From Actinomycetes bacterium (GTDB taxonomy: Bacteria > Actinomycetota > Actinomycetes > Nanopelagicales > Nanopelagicaceae), in assembly GCA_025355765.1 (NCBI GenBank), contig JANXZB010000076.1, positions 1 to 34,710 on the forward strand: a stretch of DNA of 34,710 nt, given 5' to 3'. A program made the position numbers and the translations under genes. Of this stretch, positions 26,391 through 33,656 are shown in pieces. How positions within the stretch are numbered: the stretch's first letter is position 1; each line of letters starts with the position of its first letter. The notes under the pieces were generated by a model. That model was not told the origin of the DNA, ran no database searches, and was given only the letters and a program-made list of their open reading frames with translations.

Positions 26391-26487
26391 TCCCGGGCCT
26401 TATGTATTCTCAGCACATTCTATGGACAGAATCTACCAAGGCGACTTGCTTTGTGGCATTGTTGGCATCGGAGACAGGGAGTGTTAC

Positions 26488-26829
26488 ATGAAAATCGTTG
26501 TCCACGCTCGTCAAGCTCAACTAGCAGAAGACTTCAAAATAATCGTAGACGAAAAACTAAATTCAATGAATCGCTTTAGTGTCACAATTGATCGAGTTGA
26601 AGTAGAAATTATTCATGAGGCAAATCCAAGGCAAGGGAAATTCTCCCACCGTGTCATCTTGACGTCTCACGGCGCAGGACCTTTACTACGTGCCCAGGCC
26701 GCTGCTTTTAACGATCTAGCCGCCTTCGATTTGGCGATCAAGAACTTCGAATTGCAGATAAGAAAAATCCATGAGCGCGAAAAGGAAATCGTTCACGACA
26801 GTGTTCGTAAGAAGGCGGTTTCCGAGTAG
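26488..26829 (+). CDS. hpf: Short ribosome hibernation promoting factor (HPF/RaiA-like)
   Basis: 113 residues from ATG 26488, with AGGGAG just upstream. The sequence MKIVVHARQAQLAEDF and, later, EIIHEANPRQ and LRAQAAAFNDLAAFDLAIKNF follow the S30AE/HPF domain that binds the decoding site of the 30S subunit in resting cells. The C-terminal dimerisation domain of long HPF, usual in Gram-positive bacteria, is missing; after the first domain only a charged tail remains. In many actinobacteria an HPF gene lies between comF and secA; here that place is empty. The gene ends 4 bases from the convergent terC-like gene. Confidence 0.82.
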   Translation: MKIVVHARQAQLAEDFKIIVDEKLNSMNRFSVTIDRVEVEIIHEANPRQGKFSHRVILTSHGAGPLLRAQAAAFNDLAAFDLAIKNFELQIRKIHEREKEIVHDSVRKKAVSE

Positions 26830-26833
26830 GTCT

Positions 26834-27742
26834 CTACTCGGCTCCGGCAATTCCACGGGTTGCCGTAAGACTTGCAACGGTAGTAACAATCAAGCAAGTG
26901 ATGATCGACCCAAGACTAAAAGTCAGCGAGAACTCGGGCACGTGCATCCCCAATACGTCGTGAACGCCAACCCCGTGCAGTGCTTCGAAAATCATTTTGA
27001 TGCCAATGAAGGCCAGGATGATCGAGAGTCCTTTGGATAGGTAGATCAGTCTCTTTAAGAGGTTTTCGAGAAGGAAATAGAGTTGGCGAAGTCCCATCAG
27101 GGCGAAGATGTTGGCGGTCGTGACAATGTAGGCGTTCTTAGTTAGACCGAAAATTGCTGGAATCGAATCCAACGAGAAGACCAAGTTGGTGAGGCCAAGG
27201 GCAACAAGGGCGATGGAGAACGTACTTAGGCCACGAGCCTTCATCTTTGCGACTATTTTGCCTTCCTTCCATTCGTCCTCGTCGCTGCTCTCGCTGTAGA
27301 GCGAGTAGGCCGTGTAGAGGAGAAATGCGCCGAAGAGAAAGAAGATGCTTGCGAAGCGAGAGATGAGTGCAGCACCAAGGGGGATGAGAGCACCTCGCAT
27401 CACTATCGTCAGCATGATTCCAAGCAGGAGAACTAGTTGTTGCTTCTCCTTTTTGACGTGAAGATGACCGAGGATGATGATGAATACGAAAATGTTGTCA
27501 ACGGATAGCGCGTACTCAGTTAACCACCCGGCGAAGAACTCCTGCTGAGCTTGGGCGTTAGCAAAAAGCGGCAGCATGAAGAATCCGAAGACCACCGCCG
27601 CCCCGATGTAAACGACGGTCCAGACTCCAGCCTCAAAGAGGGAAGTGGGGAGGTTCCTTCGCAGAATTGCCAACCACAAGTCCAAAAGAATGACCAGGGC
27701 GAGGATTCCAATTGTTACAAACCACGTTGTGGCTGAGATCAT
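26834..27742 (-). CDS. TerC-family integral membrane protein
   Basis: 302 residues with about eight to nine membrane helices. Family motifs with conserved acidic residues inside helices are present: LTEYALSVDNIFVF and LVFSLDSIPAIFGLT. Members of this family (TerC, Alx, MeeF-type) export metal ions such as Mn2+ or load exported metalloproteins. The acidic loop ESSDEDEWKEGK sits on the predicted cytoplasmic side. Only 37 bases separate its start from the neighbouring same-strand gene's stop, so there is no room for a yybP-ykoY manganese riboswitch directly upstream. Confidence 0.92.
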   Translation of the reverse strand: MISATTWFVTIGILALVILLDLWLAILRRNLPTSLFEAGVWTVVYIGAAVVFGFFMLPLFANAQAQQEFFAGWLTEYALSVDNIFVFIIILGHLHVKKEKQQLVLLLGIMLTIVMRGALIPLGAALISRFASIFFLFGAFLLYTAYSLYSESSDEDEWKEGKIVAKMKARGLSTFSIALVALGLTNLVFSLDSIPAIFGLTKNAYIVTTANIFALMGLRQLYFLLENLLKRLIYLSKGLSIILAFIGIKMIFEALHGVGVHDVLGMHVPEFSLTFSLGSIITCLIVTTVASLTATRGIAGAE

Positions 27743-27779
27743 GGCGCAATCTTGTCACATGAACGCTCTGACAAAACAA

Positions 27780-28166
27780 TCAGGCAGTGAACTTGCCTTC
27801 CAGTCTTTGCAGCAATTGGTGCACTTCAACTGAGATTTCCTTTAATTCCTTTAGTTCTTCGTTTGCAATCCCTCGCGCCTCCTTGGCAAGTTCGAATTCT
27901 CCAAGGCTTGCCGTGTGAGTTTCATTAATCTTCTGTTCGACACTTTTGGATTGAACGTCCTGCCCGACCATGATTATCGAGAGAAGGACTAATTGTAGAA
28001 AGGTTTGGGCTATCCAGGCGACAATCACCACGGTATCGCCGGTTTTCAAGGCGCTTGGCAATGAAACCAACGCAATGGCCGCGAAGGCGTAGGCGCACCA
28101 CATGGTGCCGACCAATGAGGTAATCCTGGCGCCAAGTTTCTGATTGAAATCCGCAATTTTGCTCAT
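27780..28166 (-). CDS. Two-helix membrane protein, DUF1003/low-affinity permease-like
   Basis: 128 residues from the ATG at 28166 (longer upstream frame lacks family features). MSKIADFNQKLGARITSLVGTMWCAY leads into two hydrophobic helices (about 20-45 and 52-75) and QTFLQLVLLSIIMVGQDVQS, then a charged, helical C-terminal tail likely to form a coiled coil. The hairpin layout is shared by DUF1003 proteins and the low-affinity iron permease-like family; I cannot separate them by eye. Lies upstream of the TerC-like gene on the same strand, and divergent from the next gene with 103 bases between starts. Confidence 0.6.
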   Translation of the reverse strand: MSKIADFNQKLGARITSLVGTMWCAYAFAAIALVSLPSALKTGDTVVIVAWIAQTFLQLVLLSIIMVGQDVQSKSVEQKINETHTASLGEFELAKEARGIANEELKELKEISVEVHQLLQRLEGKFTA

Positions 28167-28269
28167 GAGCGCTTCTTTCGTGGAAAGTGAGGTGAAATCT
28201 TGAATAAACGATATCGCCAAGCGTCGATTTCGATCAGAGGCACACCCTTTATTGGTACCCTCATTCATC

Positions 28270-28950
28270 ATGCAGAACGATTCCGTGACCGCAGCGAGCC
28301 CTCACTGGCACCGTCCTCATATGGGCGAGCATCGTTGGCCGGTCGCCCTCGTCGTGGTCTTGGTCATCACTTTGCAATATTTGTTGCCTCACAAGTTAGC
28401 CCTCTCATTCCAAACTCCGATCTGTTTCGTGGAAGGCGCACTCCTAATTGCTGTGATGCTCGTAAATCCGAAGCGGATATCGGAGCACATTGTCTCCGCC
28501 AGAGCGCTTGGAGTGCTACTCATTGCCACAATGACACTCTCAAACACCGCATCTGCCATTAAGTTAATTGACGCCATCATCACCAAAGGCGTGACTGATG
28601 CAAGAGGGTTATTGGCGTCAGGGGGATCCATCTGGTTGACCAACGTGGTCGTCTTTGGACTCTGGTACTGGGAATTGGACCGAGGTGGCCCAGGGAAAAG
28701 AGCGCAGGCGATACATCCCTTTCCTGATTTCATGTTTCCGCAAATGTCTGATCCGCTTTATGCACCCCGTACGTGGCATCCAAACTTCTTCGACTACCTA
28801 TACACATCCTTTACAAACGCGAGCGCGTTCAGCCCAACGGATGTAATGCCACTGACTCGCTGGTCGAAGATGTTGATGTTGGTGCAGTCCACCACGGCCC
28901 TTTTAATGGTCGGTCTGGTATTTGCGCGCGCAGTCAATATTCTTCATTGA
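28270..28950 (+). CDS. DUF1345-like integral membrane protein
   Basis: 226 residues from ATG 28270. Four to five membrane helices, with a pore-loop-like end: FDYLYTSFTNASAFSPTDVMPLTRW before a last helix. The pattern of a YxSFTN motif followed by SPTD before a final helix recalls the DUF1345 family and two-helix potassium-channel-like proteins. Substrate unknown. No ribosome binding site; TACCCT at 28256-28261 could give a near-leaderless mRNA. The stop is 2 bases before the FAD-oxidase start, so the two are coupled. Confidence 0.65.
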   Translation: MQNDSVTAASPHWHRPHMGEHRWPVALVVVLVITLQYLLPHKLALSFQTPICFVEGALLIAVMLVNPKRISEHIVSARALGVLLIATMTLSNTASAIKLIDAIITKGVTDARGLLASGGSIWLTNVVVFGLWYWELDRGGPGKRAQAIHPFPDFMFPQMSDPLYAPRTWHPNFFDYLYTSFTNASAFSPTDVMPLTRWSKMLMLVQSTTALLMVGLVFARAVNILH

Positions 28951-28952
28951 CC

Positions 28953-30377
28953 ATGACCCGAAATCGTGTGGAACTTACTTCAGATCAACTGAGCGCGCTT
29001 GGCTTGCTGGTCGATGGGCGCGTCAGCACTTCTCCATCAGTTTTGGATCAACATGGGCGCGACGAATCTGCCTTTCCCCCAATGCGACCATCAGCGGTAG
29101 TCATGGCGTCGTCTACGCTGGAGGTTTCCAAGGTCCTCGCTTACTGCAACGCAGAGCGGATTCCAGTTGTTCCATTTGGTGCAGGGACTTCATTGGAGGG
29201 GCACGTCGTTCCGTTATATGGCGGCATAAGCCTGGATCTGACGAACATGAATCGCATCATTGAAGTGCGCCCCGATGACTTGCTCGTACGTGTGGAAGCA
29301 GGTGTTCAAAGAATTGCCCTCAATGAAAAGTTGGCTAACGACGGACTTTTTTTCTCCGTTGACCCAGGGGCCGATGCGACAGTTGGGGGAATGGCCGCGA
29401 CAGGAGCTGCCGGTACGACGACAGTTCGTTACGGATCCATGCGTGAAAATGTCATGGCGCTCACCGCGGTTCTTGCTGATGGCCAGATAATCCACACTGG
29501 TCGAGATACGCGCAAGCTTTCCGCGGGCTATGACCTGACTCGATTGCTCGTTGGTTCAGAGGGAACTTTGGCGGTGATCACGGAATTGTCACTGCGAGTC
29601 TTCGGTATTCCCGAACAGATGGCTGCGGCCATCGTGCGATTTCCCACGTTAGCGCAAGGCGTCAGCGCTGCAACGGCAATTGTGAAAGCCGGAATTGCGA
29701 TTGCTCGCTGTGAGTTCCTAGATGAAACCAGCATTCGCAATGTCAACGCATACAACTCAATGTCCCTGACGGAGTTGCCGACTCTCTTCTTCGAATTTCA
29801 CGGAACGCCGCAAAGCGTGCAAAATGATGCCAAGGCAGTTCAAGACGTTGTCACCGAATTTGGGGGTTCTGAGTTCGAGTGGACAAGTGATGAAAGTCAG
29901 CGTCGGAAATTATGGAAAGCACGCCATAGTGCGCACTGGGCAATGGTCGCCGCCCATCCTGGCAGGAAGGGAGTGAGCACGGATATGGCAGTCCCCCTCT
30001 CGCAATTGGCCGGTGCAGTGGCGATGGTGGATAAAATCTTCTCAAAACATAAGTTTCCACATTCGATTTTGGGTCATGTTGCGGACGCGAACTTTCACTG
30101 TCTTGTCATTACTGATCCCTCTGTTCCAGAGCAACTCATCGAAATTCGAGAATTGGTGCATGAGATCAATCTGATGATCATCCAGATGGGCGGAACTTGC
30201 ACTGGCGAACACGGGATCGGGGCAGGGAAGATCAACGCCTTGATCATTGAGGCAGCAGATTCGCTAGTGGTAATGAAGGCGATTAAGAAAGCGCTGGATC
30301 CACATTGGATCCTGAACCCAGGGAAAATATTTGAAGCCGAACTAACTTTTTTTGTTCTTGATCCTGGCGTTCTGTGA
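28953..30377 (+). CDS. FAD-linked D-lactate dehydrogenase/glycolate oxidase-type enzyme
   Basis: 474 residues from ATG 28953. FAD-binding type 4 (PCMH) domain at about 35-210 with PVVPFGAGTSLEGHVVP, DPGADATVGGMAATGA and the later GSEGTLAVITELSL. The C-terminal FAD-oxidase cap contains HVADANFHCL and GTCTGEHGIGAGK with the metal/substrate histidines, and ends near ILNPGKIF. These match LDHD/GlcD-type enzymes that oxidise D-2-hydroxy acids to 2-oxo acids, with electrons passed to a carrier or the membrane. A short tail after KIF overlaps the convergent secreted-protein gene by 36 bases. The exact acid (D-lactate, glycolate, other) is not clear. Confidence 0.9.
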   Translation: MTRNRVELTSDQLSALGLLVDGRVSTSPSVLDQHGRDESAFPPMRPSAVVMASSTLEVSKVLAYCNAERIPVVPFGAGTSLEGHVVPLYGGISLDLTNMNRIIEVRPDDLLVRVEAGVQRIALNEKLANDGLFFSVDPGADATVGGMAATGAAGTTTVRYGSMRENVMALTAVLADGQIIHTGRDTRKLSAGYDLTRLLVGSEGTLAVITELSLRVFGIPEQMAAAIVRFPTLAQGVSAATAIVKAGIAIARCEFLDETSIRNVNAYNSMSLTELPTLFFEFHGTPQSVQNDAKAVQDVVTEFGGSEFEWTSDESQRRKLWKARHSAHWAMVAAHPGRKGVSTDMAVPLSQLAGAVAMVDKIFSKHKFPHSILGHVADANFHCLVITDPSVPEQLIEIRELVHEINLMIIQMGGTCTGEHGIGAGKINALIIEAADSLVVMKAIKKALDPHWILNPGKIFEAELTFFVLDPGVL

Positions 30378-31031
30378 TTTTTCAGTCTTTGGAGATGGCT
30401 CGATCTGCTTATTCGCCTTATCGACTGCAACTGGCTTCACCGGAGCGATCGGCTTGACAGGTTCTGTCGGCGCAACCAGAGCCGCCGGCTTGATGGGCTT
30501 TGCGGGAAGGGCTGGCTTGACGACATTTCCCAACGCATCAAGTGCGGTTTTGCGTGCCGCAGCGGCTGCAATAATTGCGGCGTTTTTTGCACTCACAGCT
30601 ACGCTCTTCTGAACTGCTGTGGTGGTCCCCGAAAGGACGCTGGCTAAGTCAGAGTCTGCTTTGGCAATAGCGATTTGAAAAGTTGAAATGATGGACTGGC
30701 GTTTTGCCCGGCGTGCCGCTTGGTCAGATTCGTACTGGGAGTTCGCTAACTTGACGGCTGCGGTGTACTGATCCATTTGAACTTTCCAGGCGGCGTTGTA
30801 CTTCTCCACGGCAGCCTTCCAGTCGGCGCGATATTGGTCCATCGCAGATTGGTAGGCAGCAAGGGCAACTTTGTAGGCGGCTAATTGACCGGCGTATGTC
30901 GTAGCCACAGGGGAAGCGGTGGCTACTGGAGTGGGTGTTGGAGACGAGTCCGTGGCACTAGCGACAGAAACAGAGCCTAGAATCAAACCCACGCAAAGTA
31001 CCGAGGTAGTAAAAACCTGCTTTGATCTCAT
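30342..31031 (-). CDS. Secreted alanine-rich coiled-coil protein
   Basis: 229 residues from the ATG at 31031, with AAGGAG six bases upstream. A cleavable signal peptide (residues 1-27, ending SVASA) is followed by a Thr/Pro-rich linker (DSSPTPTPVATASPV), then a long helical region about 48-165 rich in Ala, Tyr, Gln and Lys (QLAAYKVALAAYQSAMDQYR), which should form a coiled coil. The end is a Pro-Lys-Val repeat (PVKPIAPVKPVAVDK) and a basic tail, perhaps wall-binding. No enzyme motif; family not recognised. It is divergent from the two-component system at 31194, and the shared 162-base gap holds a direct repeat, so it may be a target of that regulator (inference). Confidence 0.8.
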   Translation of the reverse strand: MRSKQVFTTSVLCVGLILGSVSVASATDSSPTPTPVATASPVATTYAGQLAAYKVALAAYQSAMDQYRADWKAAVEKYNAAWKVQMDQYTAAVKLANSQYESDQAARRAKRQSIISTFQIAIAKADSDLASVLSGTTTAVQKSVAVSAKNAAIIAAAAARKTALDALGNVVKPALPAKPIKPAALVAPTEPVKPIAPVKPVAVDKANKQIEPSPKTEKSQNARIKNKKS

Positions 31032-31048
31032 TGATTGCTCCTTGCCTT

Positions 31049-31070
31049 CATAAAGTCAAGAGGCTTTATG
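31049..31070. repeat. Inverted repeat in the leader of the secreted-protein gene
   Basis: CATAAAG and CTTTATG form a perfect 7-bp inverted repeat around an 8-base loop, 18 bases upstream of the secreted-protein start. It could be an operator half-site pair or an mRNA hairpin; there is nothing to choose between them. Confidence 0.4.
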
Positions 31071-31088
31071 GGATGATTGTGGGGATAG

Positions 31089-31107
31089 ATTCTGTGCGTA
31101 TTCTGTG
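31089..31107 (+). promoter_or_regulatory. Direct repeat ATTCTGTG with 11-bp period, probable response-regulator site
   Basis: ATTCTGTG occurs at 31089-31096 and again at 31100-31107, separated by CGT, so the repeats are one helical turn apart. OmpR/PhoB-type regulators bind as head-to-tail dimers to such repeats. The site lies 87 bases upstream of the response-regulator ATG and 58 bases from the divergent secreted-protein start. Confidence 0.5.
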
Positions 31108-31193
31108 AAAACCCTCTGGCGACCTTGCGGAAGGCTTCCAGGGGCCCGGTCGGATGGACTAACTGGCTATACCCTCACTGTCTGGAGGACTAG

Positions 31194-31889
31194 ATGAATA
31201 ACCCCTTAGTTTTGATCGTGGACGACGAAGTTGGCGTGCGCGAACTTCTCACTGATGCCCTCAGTCTTGGAGGTTTTGAAACCCTCGAGGCCAAGGACGG
31301 CATGAGCGCGCTCACGCTCATCCGCAAACATAAACCCGATCTTCTGATTATAGATATCAACATGCCCGTGATGGATGGTTTTGATCTGCTCGAGCGCGTT
31401 CGAAGCAGCAAGAACCAAGTGCCAGCGATCATGTTGACGGCTCGCAAGGACCGTACCGATGTCTCAAGAGGATTGCGCTTGGGAGCCGATGACTACGTGA
31501 CCAAGCCGTTCGGATTGGAAGAGTTGCTCCTTCGAGTCCGCGCGATTTTGCGGCGAAGTCAACCTGTCACGGAAGAATTCTCCATACTTACGTGCGGCCC
31601 TATTTCACTTAACGAGGAGACCTACGAAGTATTTCTCAATGAGGAACCTGTCGAGTTATCCAAGACAGAGTTTCGATTGCTTCAGCACTTGCTACAAAAC
31701 AAAGGGCGAGTCTTAACAAAATCCAGTCTTCTCAGTGCCGTCTGGGATATCGACTTTGATTCGGATACCGGAGTCGTCGACACGTATATTTCATACCTGC
31801 GTAAGAAGTTCCACTCGGATTATTTCGACGGGATAAAGACCGTGCGTGGTATCGGCTTCCAGATTATCGAGCCCAAAGAGGCGAAGTGA
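31194..31889 (+). CDS. OmpR/PhoB-family response regulator
   Basis: 231 residues, ATG 31194 with GGAGGA at 31184-31189. Receiver domain with acidic pocket IVDDE, phosphoacceptor Asp54 in IIDINMPVMDG and Lys104 in YVTKPFG; the C-terminal winged helix (about 130-228) has the recognition region DTGVVDTYISYLRKKF and ends TVRGIGFQI. This is not MtrA: the DNA-contact region differs clearly. It resembles the TrcR/PrrA group. The stop overlaps the kinase start (GTGA). The trigger and targets are unknown; the direct repeat upstream suggests autoregulation. Confidence 0.92.
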   Translation: MNNPLVLIVDDEVGVRELLTDALSLGGFETLEAKDGMSALTLIRKHKPDLLIIDINMPVMDGFDLLERVRSSKNQVPAIMLTARKDRTDVSRGLRLGADDYVTKPFGLEELLLRVRAILRRSQPVTEEFSILTCGPISLNEETYEVFLNEEPVELSKTEFRLLQHLLQNKGRVLTKSSLLSAVWDIDFDSDTGVVDTYISYLRKKFHSDYFDGIKTVRGIGFQIIEPKEAK

Positions 31890-33247
31890 AATTACGGACG
31901 AGGCTAACTTTAGCCTCGGCTGCGGTGACCTCAATTAGCACCTTGCTCATTGGAGGCTTCGCCGTAAATTCTTCGCATAATTCTGGAATCGCACTATTGG
32001 ATAAATCCCTCAATCAGGTCGCGATCTCAGTTCGAGGTAACACAACGGCTGCCCTTTCTGAAGCTCTGTATTCAGTCCAACAAAGCGATCTGGCTTTGAC
32101 CCTGGTCTATTACACCGTACAACGGCAGCCATCAGTTCTCAATGAATCAAAACTCACAGTCGTACCCAATCCCTCAAGCAGTGAAATGAAAAGAAGCCTC
32201 AAACGTCCCATGACGCACGTCGGGATTGAGAACTTTCGCTTTCGCACCATCTCACTCTCTGATGGTGAGTACTTGGTAGTTGCCGCATCCCTCCATGACA
32301 TCGACAAACGGTATCGGGCAGATCTCCTTCGCCTTCTATTCTTTATTCTCGGCTGTTTGGTAGCGGCTGGAATCGCGACTTGGGTATTGGTCCGGCGCGA
32401 CATGAAACGGATTGAAATTCTGATCGCCACTGCCGGGGATATTTCTCGCGGAGAAACAGACGTACACATTCCGCCCACGCATGGAAATTCTGAGATCGAC
32501 CAACTTGCTGATTCTCTCAACAAGATGGTTGTCGCTTTGCGACGCACCGCCGAAATCGAGGAGCAGGCAGCGGTCAAAATGCAGGACTTCTTGGGGGATG
32601 CATCCCACGAACTGCGTACGCCACTCACAGTCGTAAAAGGCTATGTTGAGTTGCTCGCTGGCCAAGTCATGGTTGATCCGGAAAAGAGATCTCGCGCGTT
32701 CCAGCGAGTGGGCTCGGAAATTGTTCGTATGGAAACGTTGATTTCCGATCTTCTATTTCTGGCCGAATTTGGCGATGTTCCAAATCAAGAATTCTCAAAG
32801 GTTGATATTTCAGAAATCGTGCTCTCGCATTTGGCTGATTTTTCTACTCTTAATGAATCACGACAGATCGAAGCCGAAGTCGAAGAGGCCGTGATGATTG
32901 ATGGTTCAGCGCCACATCTCTCCAGGTTGATATCTAACATATTCGGCAATATCTCAAGGCATACTCCAACAGACGCACCCGTACGTGTGACTTTGAAAAA
33001 ATCGACTGGCAGAGTCGCTGTGTTGATTGAAGACGGAGGTCCGGGTTTGCCAGATGGGGCATACGCCAGCGGAATGCAGGGCTTCCAACGCTTTGATAAA
33101 TCGCGCTCGCGCGAGCATGGGGGTTCAGGATTAGGCATGAGCATAATTGTCGCGATTGCCCGAGAGCATTCAGCCCAGGCTGACCTGCAACGCAGTGATC
33201 TTGGCGGACTGGGAGTCCATCTGACTTTTGGTGATTTGCCAGCATGA
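31886..33247 (+). CDS. Membrane sensor histidine kinase, copy 1
   Basis: 453 residues, GTG start overlapping the regulator stop. First membrane helix about 8-28, extracytoplasmic sensor 29-145, second helix 147-169, HAMP 170-222, HisKA with phospho-His241 in DASHELRTPLTVVKGY, ATPase N box NIFGNISRHTP, G1 box EDGGPGLPDG and G2 box GGSGLGMSI. The sensor has no cysteine or known ligand fold. From codon 102 on, the sequence is repeated in inverted orientation at 33653-34710 with about 87% protein identity (I count about 44 differences in 345 residues). The stop overlaps the ATG of a truncated methyltransferase-like gene. Confidence 0.93.
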   Translation: MKLRTRLTLASAAVTSISTLLIGGFAVNSSHNSGIALLDKSLNQVAISVRGNTTAALSEALYSVQQSDLALTLVYYTVQRQPSVLNESKLTVVPNPSSSEMKRSLKRPMTHVGIENFRFRTISLSDGEYLVVAASLHDIDKRYRADLLRLLFFILGCLVAAGIATWVLVRRDMKRIEILIATAGDISRGETDVHIPPTHGNSEIDQLADSLNKMVVALRRTAEIEEQAAVKMQDFLGDASHELRTPLTVVKGYVELLAGQVMVDPEKRSRAFQRVGSEIVRMETLISDLLFLAEFGDVPNQEFSKVDISEIVLSHLADFSTLNESRQIEAEVEEAVMIDGSAPHLSRLISNIFGNISRHTPTDAPVRVTLKKSTGRVAVLIEDGGPGLPDGAYASGMQGFQRFDKSRSREHGGSGLGMSIIVAIAREHSAQADLQRSDLGGLGVHLTFGDLPA

Positions 33248-33394
33248 CAACTGATTTGACGCAAGCCTTTGATGAGGCACGACAGGCCATCGAAGCCACT
33301 GATTCATTGGTCAGGGTGGTTCTCTCGGGTGCTCGTCGAAATATGACACCTCCTGCGCGGCGAATCGATATCCGCCCGGTGCTAATAAAGACCA
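32190..33394 (+). repeat. Left arm of a long imperfect inverted repeat
   Basis: This 1205-bp stretch pairs with the reverse complement of 33506-34710 without a net gap: paired bases always sum to 66900 (for example the ATGs at 33244 and 33656). In the last 151 bp I count 18 mismatches (88% identity). The spacer is 111 bp. The arm probably continues left through the rest of the kinase, but its partner there lies outside the window. Confidence 0.9.
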
Positions 33395-33505
33395 AGATTT
33401 TGCTTCAAGTCACACAATTTGATGGGCGCCAGACAACTGCAAAAAATTACGAAGTCAAGGATCTAAAAATCTCCGAACTCCTAGAGAGCGGGTATTCAAA
33501 TATTC
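33244..33505 (+). pseudogene. Truncated methyltransferase-like gene, copy 1 (N-terminal 87 residues)
   Basis: Starts with ATG overlapping the kinase stop. MTTDLTQAFDEARQAIEATD, then VVLSGARRN, IDIRPVLIKTK and FDGRQTTAKNYEV resemble the N-terminal extension that precedes the SAM-binding domain in a group of actinobacterial class I methyltransferases of about 390 residues. No SAM-binding motif is reached: at about codon 87 the sequence runs into the reverse complement of the second copy. The frame stays open to 33678, adding 57 residues that are only the antisense of copy 2. Probably a non-catalytic stub; family assignment is moderate. Confidence 0.6.
33395..33505. other. Spacer at the centre of the inverted repeat
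   Basis: 111 bases not shared by the arms, continuing the methyltransferase-like frame of copy 1. The arm ends show a little similarity on both sides (ACCAAGATTTTG against, on the other strand, ACCAGAATATTTG), so the true junction may lie up to about 10 bases inside. No terminator, recombinase site or insertion sequence is seen here. Confidence 0.6.
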
Positions 33506-33656
33506 TGGTCTTTATTAGCACAGGTCGGATGTCGATTCGTAGTGCAGGAGGAGTCATATTTCGACGAGCACCCGAGAGAACTGCCCTGACCAAAGAATCT
33601 GTGGCTTGGATTGCCTGTCGTGCTTCATCGAAAGCCTGCGCCAAATCAGTTGTCAT
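33506..33656 (-). pseudogene. Truncated methyltransferase-like gene, copy 2 (N-terminal about 50 residues)
   Basis: Begins at ATG 33656, overlapping the kinase copy 2 stop in the same ATGA junction as copy 1. Homology to copy 1 runs to codon 50-51 (RPVLIKT), after which the frame continues into spacer antisense to a stop at 33447. Of 18 base differences from copy 1, 14 are at third codon positions, and only 4 of 50 residues differ. Confidence 0.6.

Noticed and set aside
27743-27779. yybP-ykoY manganese riboswitch before the TerC-like gene
   Set aside because: Only 37 bases lie between the genes, too few for the riboswitch.
28773-28952. Upstream start for the FAD-oxidase giving 534 residues
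   Set aside because: The extra 60 codons lie inside the preceding membrane-protein gene in another frame. The ATG at 28953 starts just before the conserved domain and 2 bases after that gene's stop.
33395-33505. Invertible DNA switch or transposon at the palindrome centre
   Set aside because: No recombinase or transposase gene, no target-site duplication and no terminal repeats. The spacer continues the methyltransferase-like frame.
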